The notes under the pieces were generated by a model. The model saw only the letters and a program-made list of their open reading frames with translations. It had not been told where the DNA came from and searched no databases. From positions 1 to 5,109 of the forward strand of contig CAMBJI010000175.1 in assembly GCA_945867725.1 (NCBI GenBank): a stretch of 5,109 nt of DNA, written 5' to 3'. Origin of the DNA: Bordetella parapertussis (GTDB lineage Bacteria; Pseudomonadota; Gammaproteobacteria; Burkholderiales; Burkholderiaceae_D). Shown piece after piece: positions 1 through 5,109 of this stretch. The position numbers and the translations under genes are program-made. Each line of letters starts with the position of its first letter. The stretch's first letter is position 1.

Positions 1-302
1 TCTTCACCACGGACACGGCTGCCGCATTGCGCGGCGCTGAAATTGGTGCCGAGGTGGTTCTCAAAGCAACCAAGGTCGATGGCATTTACAGCGCGGATCC
101 CAAAAAAGATCCGACGGCAACTCGCTATTCCAAAATCAGCTTTGATGAAGCCATCGCGAAGCGTTTGCAAGTGATGGATTCCACGGCCTTTGCGCTGTGC
201 CGGGACCAGAAGCTGCCTATCAGGGTATTCTCTATTATCAAACCCGGCGCGCTGCAGAGCGTCATTCTGGGTGAGGATGAAGGTACGCTGGTCCACGTGT
301 GA
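1..302 (+). CDS. pyrH: UMP kinase (uridylate kinase), 3' portion only
   Basis: UMP kinase phosphorylates UMP to UDP with ATP in the cytoplasm, the step that feeds UTP, CTP and UDP-sugar synthesis. It belongs to the hexameric bacterial amino-acid-kinase family, unrelated to eukaryotic UMP/CMP kinases. Only the C-terminal 99 complete codons are present, from FTTDTAA to the TGA at 300-302; about the first 140 residues lie off the left edge. Visible family landmarks are the UMP-binding FTTD segment at the first residues, the nucleotide-site block [13 protein letters not shown] with the following KDPTAT, the VMDSTAF helix, KLPIRVF, and the C-terminal [16 protein letters not shown]. From FTTD to the stop the length equals the E. 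coli protein as I recall it, so the C-terminus is intact. An internal TTG at 27 is not the start, because the family sequence continues upstream of it. It is followed 46 bp later by frr, the usual neighbour. Confidence 0.97.
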   Translation, partial: FTTDTAAALRGAEIGAEVVLKATKVDGIYSADPKKDPTATRYSKISFDEAIAKRLQVMDSTAFALCRDQKLPIRVFSIIKPGALQSVILGEDEGTLVHV

Positions 303-337
303 TCACCGAGCAGGACGAATTTATTTAGCCGTTTTAC

Positions 338-343
338 AGGAGG
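338..343 (+). promoter_or_regulatory. Strong Shine-Dalgarno site for frr
   Basis: AGGAGG lies 5 nt before the ATG at 349. It fixes the frr start, although the reading frame is open upstream to an ATG at 190 inside pyrH. It is the strongest ribosome binding site in the window, in line with high expression of an essential translation factor. Confidence 0.9.
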
Positions 344-348
344 ACAGC

Positions 349-909
349 ATGACTGTTGCTGACGTCAAAAAAAATACTGAGCAAAAAATGCAAAAGTCGA
401 TCGACACGCTCAAGGCCGATTTGGCCAAGGTGCGTACCGGACGTGCTCACGCTGGGATACTCGATCACGTTCAGGTGGATTACTACGGTACGCCAACGCA
501 CATCAGTCAGGTTGCCAACATCACGCTGCTTGATGCTCGCACAATTGGTGTGCAGCCTTGGGAAAAGAAAATGATCGCCACCGTAGAAAAGGCGATTCGT
601 GAATCTGATCTGGGGCTGAACCCTTCCACGCAAGGTGACATTATTCGGGTGCCGACGCCGGCACTTACCGAAGAGCGCCGCAAGGAGATGGTCAAGCTCT
701 GCAAGAGCGAAGCTGAGGATGCAAAAATCGCGGTTCGCAATATCCGACGTGATGCCAATGAAGGGCTGAAAAAGCTGCTCAAGGATAAAGCGATTTCCGA
801 AGATGATGAGCGTCGCGCGCAGGACGATGTGCAAAAACTCACCGACAAATTTGTTACGGAAATTGACAAGCTCGTCGCCGAGAAAGAAAAGGAAGTGCTG
901 ACGGTGTAA
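349..909 (+). CDS. frr: Ribosome recycling factor (RRF)
   Basis: RRF works with EF-G in the cytoplasm to split the post-termination ribosome so that its subunits can be reused; it is essential in bacteria. The product is 186 aa, against about 185 in E. coli. Residues 1-30 and roughly 105-186 form the three-helix domain I. Residues about 31-104 form the small domain II, with [27 protein letters not shown] and [16 protein letters not shown] as family landmarks. The conserved arginines of the helix ending VRNIRRDAN are present at 130 and 133, followed by the typical [17 protein letters not shown] segment. The start is set by the AGGAGG 5 nt upstream and by the family N-terminus (MTVADVKK). The gene sits 46 bp after pyrH and ends in TAA; the next 60 bp lead to uppS in the same frame. 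Codons 7-9 contain a run of eight A's. The sequence style resembles betaproteobacterial RRFs. Confidence 0.98.
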   Translation: MTVADVKKNTEQKMQKSIDTLKADLAKVRTGRAHAGILDHVQVDYYGTPTHISQVANITLLDARTIGVQPWEKKMIATVEKAIRESDLGLNPSTQGDIIRVPTPALTEERRKEMVKLCKSEAEDAKIAVRNIRRDANEGLKKLLKDKAISEDDERRAQDDVQKLTDKFVTEIDKLVAEKEKEVLTV

Positions 910-914
910 TCGAT

Positions 915-919
915 GGAGG
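915..919 (+). promoter_or_regulatory. GGAGG Shine-Dalgarno-like motif in the frr-uppS gap
   Basis: This is the best anti-SD match between frr and uppS. It is 50 nt upstream of the ATG preferred as the uppS start (970), so it cannot serve that start directly. It lies 5 nt before an in-frame CTG at 925. It may be a real site for a CTG start, a standby ribosome-loading site, or chance. Confidence 0.35.
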
Positions 920-969
920 GCGCACTGAGTCGCCTCTCTCCTATCATCCCTGCCAACGGAAACCGCCGC

Positions 970-1728
970 ATGAGTCAAACCAGTTCAACGCTTGATATTC
1001 CCGACACGTCGCTGTTCCCGGCGCATGTGGCGATCATTATGGATGGTAATGGGCGCTGGGCGACCTCGCGCTACCTGCCGCGCGTGACGGGACACGTGAA
1101 GGGTGTGGAAGCTGTGCGTGGCATTGTCCGCGCCTGTATCGAGCGGGGCATTGGCCACTTGACGCTATTTGCCTTCAGCTCTGAAAACTGGCGTCGTCCA
1201 CCCGACGAAGTCGCCACGCTGATGCGACTCTTCTCCAGTGTGCTGGATCGTGAAGTCAGTCGCATGAATGCCAATGGCATCTGTCTCAAGATCGTCGGTG
1301 ATCTTTCGCGTTTCGATGCGCGACTGCAAGCGCAGATTGCCGAGTCCGAAGCGAAAACAGCAGATAACCAGCGTTTGACGCTCACCATATGCGCCAACTA
1401 TGGTGGTCGCTGGGACATGCTGCAGGCGATGAACAAAATGCTCACCGAGCACCCGGGACTTACGAACTACACCGAGGACGATCTCGCGCCCTATCTCTGC
1501 ATGGCGCATGCACCCGAGCCTGATCTATTCATTCGCACCGGTGGTGAGCAGCGAATCTCCAATTTTCTGTTGTGGCAGCTCGCCTATACCGAGCTGTATT
1601 TCACCGAAACCTTCTGGCCTGATTTCAATGCGGCTGCGCTTGATGAAGCTATCTCGTCTTATCAGCAGCGCGAGCGACGTTTTGGACGCACCAGCGCGCA
1701 GTTAATTGAGGTCAGGAAGGCTTCCTGA
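970..1728 (+). CDS. uppS: Undecaprenyl diphosphate synthase (cis-prenyltransferase)
   Basis: UppS adds eight IPP units in cis to farnesyl diphosphate, giving the C55 carrier used for peptidoglycan and surface polysaccharide assembly. It acts at the cytoplasmic face of the inner membrane. The product is 252 aa from ATG 970, matching the roughly 253 aa of E. coli. The signature [13 protein letters not shown] holds the catalytic Asp25. His42 (GH), the FSSENWRRP loop at 69-77, the ANYGGRWD block, and [15 protein letters not shown] with Arg189 and Arg195 (diphosphate binding) are all present, as is Glu208 in LAYTELYF. The frame is open back to an ATG at 913, which would add 19 residues with no family character. 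ATG 970 is chosen because it gives the usual N-terminus, although it has only a weak GGA at 958-960. The stop overlaps the cdsA start by one base. It uses IPP made by the pathway to which dxr belongs. Confidence 0.96.
   Translation: MSQTSSTLDIPDTSLFPAHVAIIMDGNGRWATSRYLPRVTGHVKGVEAVRGIVRACIERGIGHLTLFAFSSENWRRPPDEVATLMRLFSSVLDREVSRMNANGICLKIVGDLSRFDARLQAQIAESEAKTADNQRLTLTICANYGGRWDMLQAMNKMLTEHPGLTNYTEDDLAPYLCMAHAPEPDLFIRTGGEQRISNFLLWQLAYTELYFTETFWPDFNAAALDEAISSYQQRERRFGRTSAQLIEVRKAS
1714..1720 (+). promoter_or_regulatory. Shine-Dalgarno site for cdsA, with TGATG stop-start overlap
   Basis: AGGAAGG lies 7 nt before the cdsA ATG at 1728-1730, inside the last codons of uppS. The uppS stop TGA (1726-1728) shares its A with that ATG, an arrangement typical of translational coupling. 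Confidence 0.8.
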
Positions 1729-2546
1729 TGCTGCGCCAGCGTGTGCTGACGGCGGTGGTGCTTCTGCTCTTACTGGCAGGTGTGCTCGGTTCAGGTTCAT
1801 TGGTGGCTTTTTATATCACCCTCGCGATGTTTTTCGGTGCGGCTTGCTGGGAGAGTCTGCGCTTGTTTGGCGTGCGTTTTGCGTTGCCGCTCGCGATTGC
1901 AGCAGCGCTGCTGCTACCGCTGATGGCAGACCGGGCCCCGGGTGATTGGAGGGCGCTCGCTGCCTTGTGCGTGCTGATCTGGGCGCTGCGTTTTGCGCCG
2001 GCGCTCAAACTGGGTTTGCCACCGACGGGTGGGCCGCGCGGCTTCTTGTTTGCGATCGTTTATCTCTTGTCGCTTTTTGGTTGTTTCATTGCGATTGCCG
2101 GGATGTTTCAGCGTTCTGCCGTTTTCCTGATTTCTGCCATGGCGATTGTCTGGGTAGCTGACATAGGCGCCTATTTTGCCGGCAGAGCATTCGGCCGTCG
2201 TAAACTAGCGCCTGAGATTTCGCCCGGGAAGACTTGGGAAGGTGTGGCCGGTGGTTGGCTGGCAGTGCTTGTGTTAGCCGGTATCTCCACCCAAATTCCG
2301 ATATTGGCGGACAGTTTTGCGCCCGCGCTGCAAGCGCGTTTTGGCTGGCCGCTCTGGGTTGTACTGATGAGCTTGCTGGTTGCCGCTAGCGTGGTGGGCG
2401 ATTTGTTTGAATCTCTAATGAAGCGCCGTGCTGGGGTGAAGGACAGCAGCGCCTTGCTGCCCGGGCATGGTGGTGTGCTGGATCGCATTGATGCGCTGGT
2501 GCCGGTAATGCCGCTGGCATTCCTCATCAGTGTCAGTATGGGCTGA
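1728..2546 (+). CDS. cdsA: Phosphatidate cytidylyltransferase (CDP-diacylglycerol synthase)
   Basis: CdsA is an integral inner-membrane enzyme that converts phosphatidic acid and CTP into CDP-diacylglycerol and pyrophosphate. CDP-diacylglycerol is the precursor of phosphatidylethanolamine, phosphatidylglycerol and cardiolipin. The product is 272 aa and very hydrophobic. Likely membrane segments are near residues 5-20, 24-40, 52-66, 76-90, 106-126, 130-147, 175-190, 207-224 and 257-270. The family signature is complete at 229-255: SLMKRR, Lys238-Asp239, then PGHGGVLDRID with His247, Asp252 and Asp255. Upstream of it are the conserved VADIGAYFAGR (Asp145), ISPGKTWEG (164-172) and VVGDLFES (Asp225). 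The start has AGGAAGG at 7 nt and overlaps the uppS stop by one base. It ends with tandem in-frame stops, TGA then TAA (2544-2549), and dxr begins 12 bp after the TGA. Confidence 0.96.
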   Translation: MLRQRVLTAVVLLLLLAGVLGSGSLVAFYITLAMFFGAACWESLRLFGVRFALPLAIAAALLLPLMADRAPGDWRALAALCVLIWALRFAPALKLGLPPTGGPRGFLFAIVYLLSLFGCFIAIAGMFQRSAVFLISAMAIVWVADIGAYFAGRAFGRRKLAPEISPGKTWEGVAGGWLAVLVLAGISTQIPILADSFAPALQARFGWPLWVVLMSLLVAASVVGDLFESLMKRRAGVKDSSALLPGHGGVLDRIDALVPVMPLAFLISVSMG

Positions 2547-2558
2547 TAAGAAAATACG

Positions 2559-3728
2559 ATGCAATCCATTACCTTGCTCGGTGCAACGGGTTCAATCGGT
2601 GTCTCCACCTTGGATGTGGTCGCCCGCCATCCCGATCGTTATCGCATTTACGCACTGACCGCGCATACGAGCGTCGCCGAACTCGCTTTGAAATGCGAGC
2701 AATTTCGTCCGGCGTTTGCTGTGGTGGCTACGGCTGCAGCGGCTGAAGAACTTTCTGTGCTGCTGACAAACAAAGGGCTGTCTACCGAAGTGGCCTACGG
2801 CGAACAAGCGTTGTGTGATGTCGCCAGTGCTGCAGAGTGCACGACGGTGATGGCTGCGATTGTCGGTGCAGCGGGGCTGCGGCCCACGCTGGCAGCGGCA
2901 CGGGCCGGCAAGAAAGTGTTGTTGGCGAATAAAGAGGCACTGGTGATGTCGGGCGCCTTGTTCATGGATGCCATAGCGGCCAGTGGTGCGACACTGTTGC
3001 CAATCGATAGTGAGCACAACGCGATTTTTCAGTGCCTGCCCCTCGGTTATCAGCGCACGCCGCAGGCGCATGGCATACGCAAGATTCTGCTGACTGCCTC
3101 CGGTGGGCCCTTCCTTGACCGTGATGTCGCTACGCTTGATGAGGTCACGCCTGAGCAAGCGGTCGCACATCCCAACTGGAGCATGGGGCGTAAAATTTCG
3201 GTGGATTCGGCGACGATGATGAATAAAGGTCTGGAGGTGATCGAGGCGCACTGGTTGTTTGGCGCCCAGCCTGAACAGATCGAGGTCGTGATTCATCCGC
3301 AAAGTGTGATTCATTCGATGGTGTCTTATGCCGATGGCTCGGTGCTGGCGCAGCTGGGTAATCCGGATATGCGCACGCCGATTGCGCATGCATTGGCCTA
3401 CCCGGAGCGCATCGATTCGGGTGTCGATCCGATTGATTTGGCGCGCATCGCGCAACTGAATTTTCGTGAGCCCGACTATCTGCGTTTCCCTTGCCTGAAG
3501 CTCGCCTTCGATGCGCTTCACGCGGGTGGTAGCGCGCCCGCAGTCCTGAATGCGGCCAATGAAATTGCCGTTGAGGCGTTTCTGGATCGCAGAATTGGTT
3601 TTCGAAAAATCCCGCAAGTCATTGAGCAGGTGCTGAACCGCTTGCCCAACGCGCCCGTCGATGACCTCGACAGTTTGCTGCTGCAAGACCAGCTAGCCCG
3701 TGCAGAGGCGCGCGAGCTGCTGACCTGA
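2559..3728 (+). CDS. dxr: 1-deoxy-D-xylulose 5-phosphate reductoisomerase
   Basis: Dxr rearranges and reduces 1-deoxy-D-xylulose 5-phosphate to 2-C-methyl-D-erythritol 4-phosphate with NADPH and a divalent metal. This is the first committed step of the MEP isoprenoid pathway, in the cytoplasm, and it is the target of fosmidomycin. The product is 389 aa, a normal length. The NADPH-binding Rossmann motif GATGSIG is at 8-14. LLANKEALV holds Lys125, and the metal ligands are Asp150 and Glu152 (DSEHN) plus Glu226. Substrate-site residues are Ser181 (SGGPF), His204 (HPNWSMG), Ser217, Asn222 and Lys223 within [16 protein letters not shown]. The C-terminal helical domain follows [11 protein letters not shown]. 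Every catalytic residue is present, with a constant 5-residue offset from E. coli numbering after the metal site. ATG 2559 is the natural start; only a weak TAAG (2547-2550) precedes it, so translation may depend on ribosomes finishing cdsA 12 bp upstream. Confidence 0.98.
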   Translation: MQSITLLGATGSIGVSTLDVVARHPDRYRIYALTAHTSVAELALKCEQFRPAFAVVATAAAAEELSVLLTNKGLSTEVAYGEQALCDVASAAECTTVMAAIVGAAGLRPTLAAARAGKKVLLANKEALVMSGALFMDAIAASGATLLPIDSEHNAIFQCLPLGYQRTPQAHGIRKILLTASGGPFLDRDVATLDEVTPEQAVAHPNWSMGRKISVDSATMMNKGLEVIEAHWLFGAQPEQIEVVIHPQSVIHSMVSYADGSVLAQLGNPDMRTPIAHALAYPERIDSGVDPIDLARIAQLNFREPDYLRFPCLKLAFDALHAGGSAPAVLNAANEIAVEAFLDRRIGFRKIPQVIEQVLNRLPNAPVDDLDSLLLQDQLARAEARELLT

Positions 3729-3738
3729 TTTTCCTACC

Positions 3739-3742
3739 GGAG
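3739..3742 (+). promoter_or_regulatory. Shine-Dalgarno site for rseP
   Basis: GGAG lies 7 nt before the ATG at 3750, within the 21-bp gap after dxr. It supports ATG 3750 as the start. Confidence 0.75.
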
Positions 3743-3749
3743 TGGTGAG

Positions 3750-5108
3750 ATGGAGTGGCTGAGAACTGTAGGGGCTTTTATTGTCGTCATTGGCGTGCTG
3801 GTGGTCATTCACGAGCTGGGTCATTATTTAGTCGCCCGATGGTGCGGTGTGAAGGTGCTGCGATTTTCAGTCGGCTTGGGCAAAGTAGTCTGGTCACGCC
3901 GGTTCGGACCGGATCAGACCGAGTGGGCGATATCACTTGTGCCGCTCGGGGGCTACGTCAAAATGCTCGATGCACGCGAGAGCGATGCGGGCGAGATAAG
4001 TGAAGCCGATGCAGCGCGTGAATTTACCCGGCAGTCAGTGTGGAAGCGCATCGCTATTGTCGCTGCGGGGCCATTAGCGAATTTTCTGCTGGCGATTGTG
4101 CTGTTCGCTGGGCTCTATAGCTACGGCATTCCTGAGCCGGTATCGAAAGTGCGTGTGGCGCAGGGAGGGTTGGCCGAGATCGCAGGCATGAAATCGGGCG
4201 ATACGGTGACTGCTGTGAATGGCGAACCGGTCAGCGCCTGGTCAGAAATGCGATGGAAGCTGCTGCAAGCGGCGATTGCTGGTCAGTCAGCGCGTATCGA
4301 ACTGGTTCGCGTGGATGGTCGGGGTGACAGCGTCCGCAGCGAAATCATATTGTCTTTGGGTAGTATCGCCGCCGACGACCTTGATAGCCATTTGCTCGAT
4401 CGTTTGGGGCTGGATCTGGCACGGCCGCCCGCAATTCTGGGGCAGGTGATTGCAGGCGGGCCCGCCGAGCGTGCCGGATTGCAGCCCGGTGATCGGATCC
4501 TACGTATTGATGGTGAACCGGTACCCGATGGCATGGCATTTGTCGAGCGTTTGCAATCTGCGCCCGGCAAAATGCTTGCTCTCGAGGGATTGCGGTCAGG
4601 GCAGCCTTTTTCGGTCTCGGTGACACCCCAGTCCGAGCGCATGGGCGAGCGCACCGTTGGGCGCATCCGAGCGCAGGTGGACATGTCAGCTGCCACGACG
4701 ATTGTTCAGGCAAGTCTGCCAGAGGCGATCGCTCGAGCGACCCGCAAGACCTGGGATACCAGCGTCATGACGGTCACCATGCTTGGCAAGATGGTAATCG
4801 GTGAGGCTTCCCTTAAAAACATCACAGGGCCGATTACGATTGCCGATTATGCGGGCCAGACCGCACGCGTTGGTCTAATTAGTTTTCTGTCGTTCATGGC
4901 GTTTATCAGCATCAGTCTGGGGGTCATGAATCTACTGCCAATTCCCGTTCTGGATGGGGGGCATTTGTTGTATTATTCGCTGGAACTTTTTTCCGGCCGT
5001 CCAGTATCTGAGCGGGTAAGCGCTCTGGCGCAAAGAGCAGGCATGGGACTGCTGGTGTTGTTGATGGCAGTGGCGATGTTTAATGATATTGCCCGCCTGA
5101 TCTGGTGA
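3750..5108 (+). CDS. rseP: RseP-type site-2 intramembrane zinc metalloprotease
   Basis: RseP is an inner-membrane protease. In the sigma-E system it cuts the anti-sigma factor RseA within the membrane after DegS has made the first cut, and in E. coli it also clears leftover signal peptides. The product is 452 aa, against 450 in E. coli. Membrane segment 1 (about 7-27) carries the zinc motif HELGH at 21-25. The GGYVKMLD loop is at 67-74. Segment 2 (about 100-122) includes GPLANF. Two periplasmic PDZ domains follow, about 130-205 and 225-295, with matching cores (AGMKSGDTVTAVNGEPV and AGLQPGDRILRIDGEPV). Then come KTWDTSVMTVTMLGKM and the SLKNITGPITIA block, segment 3 (about 375-393), and the third zinc ligand Asp402 in NLLPIPVLDGG (Asn394 at its start). 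Segment 4 is about 430-447. All catalytic residues are present. The TGA at 5106-5108 is complete. RseA, RseB and RpoE are not in the window, so the RseA role is inferred from the family. Confidence 0.97.
   Translation: MEWLRTVGAFIVVIGVLVVIHELGHYLVARWCGVKVLRFSVGLGKVVWSRRFGPDQTEWAISLVPLGGYVKMLDARESDAGEISEADAAREFTRQSVWKRIAIVAAGPLANFLLAIVLFAGLYSYGIPEPVSKVRVAQGGLAEIAGMKSGDTVTAVNGEPVSAWSEMRWKLLQAAIAGQSARIELVRVDGRGDSVRSEIILSLGSIAADDLDSHLLDRLGLDLARPPAILGQVIAGGPAERAGLQPGDRILRIDGEPVPDGMAFVERLQSAPGKMLALEGLRSGQPFSVSVTPQSERMGERTVGRIRAQVDMSAATTIVQASLPEAIARATRKTWDTSVMTVTMLGKMVIGEASLKNITGPITIADYAGQTARVGLISFLSFMAFISISLGVMNLLPIPVLDGGHLLYYSLELFSGRPVSERVSALAQRAGMGLLVLLMAVAMFNDIARLIW
4982..5011 (+). promoter_or_regulatory. 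Candidate sigma-E-type promoter inside rseP
   Basis: GGAACTT (4982-4988) matches the sigma-E -35 element exactly. TCTGA (5007-5011) matches the -10 form seen at E. coli rpoH P3 and degP. The spacer between GAACTT and TCTGA is 18 nt, while those E. coli promoters have 16, so the spacing is not ideal. It would fire rightwards about 97 bp before the rseP stop, towards the gene expected next, bamA. The bases also encode a moderately conserved rseP segment (LELFSGRPVSE), so chance is possible. Confidence 0.3.
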
Positions 5109-5109
5109 T

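Noticed and set aside
299..306. GTGATCAC palindrome at the pyrH stop, considered as part of a terminator or operator
   Set aside because: It is only 8 bp, has no loop able to form a hairpin and no following T-run, and partners outside the core do not pair.
334..978. 214-aa minus-strand open frame over frr and the frr-uppS gap
   Set aside because: It is antisense to a complete frr with all family residues, and the product has no recognisable domain. Overlapping minus-strand frames in the same place point to compositional shadows.
2748..2774. Second GAACTT with an ACAAA 16 nt downstream, inside dxr, considered as a sigma-E promoter
   Set aside because: The -10 lacks the leading T of the TC pair that matters most for sigma-E. 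It is deep inside dxr, nearly 1 kb from rseP, and one extra GAACTT is expected by chance.
2592..3686. 364-aa open frame on the minus strand covering most of dxr
   Set aside because: It lies wholly antisense to a clear, complete dxr. Its product is rich in Arg, His and Gln with no recognisable motif, as expected for a shadow of a codon-biased gene, and no start signal was seen.
4725..4740. Overlapping palindromes GCGATCGC and a 12-bp perfect palindrome inside rseP
   Set aside because: About one 12-bp palindrome is expected by chance in 5 kb. It occurs once, sits in conserved coding sequence, and has no loop or T-tract to suggest a terminator or hairpin.
4956..4961. G6 run in rseP considered as a phase-variation tract or sequencing frameshift
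   Set aside because: It encodes the conserved LDGGH active-site motif in the correct frame, and the protein continues normally to its expected C-terminus. Six G's is short for a contingency tract.
4971..4976. TATTAT considered as a sigma-70 -10 box for bamA
   Set aside because: No acceptable -35 box lies at 16-18 nt (TTCTGG is the best), there is no TGn extension, and the bases encode the conserved LLYYS segment of rseP.

Overview
This window is a stretch of conserved housekeeping DNA from a Gram-negative bacterium, most likely a betaproteobacterium (Burkholderiales-like). That placement is inferred from the recalled style of the proteins, especially the frr product and the N-terminus of the uppS product, and from the gene order. 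It is not based on a database search. All genes lie on the + strand and are tightly packed, and no mobile element, RNA gene, CRISPR array or intrinsic terminator was seen.

Layout: the 3' end of pyrH (UMP kinase, cut by the left edge), frr (ribosome recycling factor), uppS (undecaprenyl diphosphate synthase), cdsA (CDP-diacylglycerol synthase), dxr (DXP reductoisomerase) and rseP (site-2 intramembrane metalloprotease). The rseP stop codon ends one base before the right edge. Gaps between genes are 46 bp, 60 bp, a 1-bp overlap, 12 bp and 21 bp, so the set reads as one operon. No stretch over 300 bases lacks a gene. In proteobacteria this block is usually preceded by rpsB-tsf and followed by bamA, skp and the lpx/fabZ genes; those neighbours are expected here but are outside the window.

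How the genes fit together: PyrH supplies UDP for nucleic acid and cell-wall precursors, and RRF recycles ribosomes after termination. Dxr commits carbon to the MEP isoprenoid pathway, whose IPP is used by UppS to build the C55 lipid carrier for peptidoglycan and O-antigen. CdsA makes the CDP-diacylglycerol used for all membrane phospholipids. RseP is the inner-membrane protease that, in bacteria with a sigma-E/RseA system, passes on the envelope-stress signal. The block therefore joins translation to envelope construction and envelope quality control.

Every gene is intact where visible, with the key catalytic residues present and normal length. I found no novel system. The points worth a second look are small: a sigma-E-like promoter candidate inside the 3' end of rseP, placed to serve the presumed downstream bamA; an unsettled uppS start, where the best Shine-Dalgarno sequence precedes a CTG codon; and an A8 run at the start of frr.
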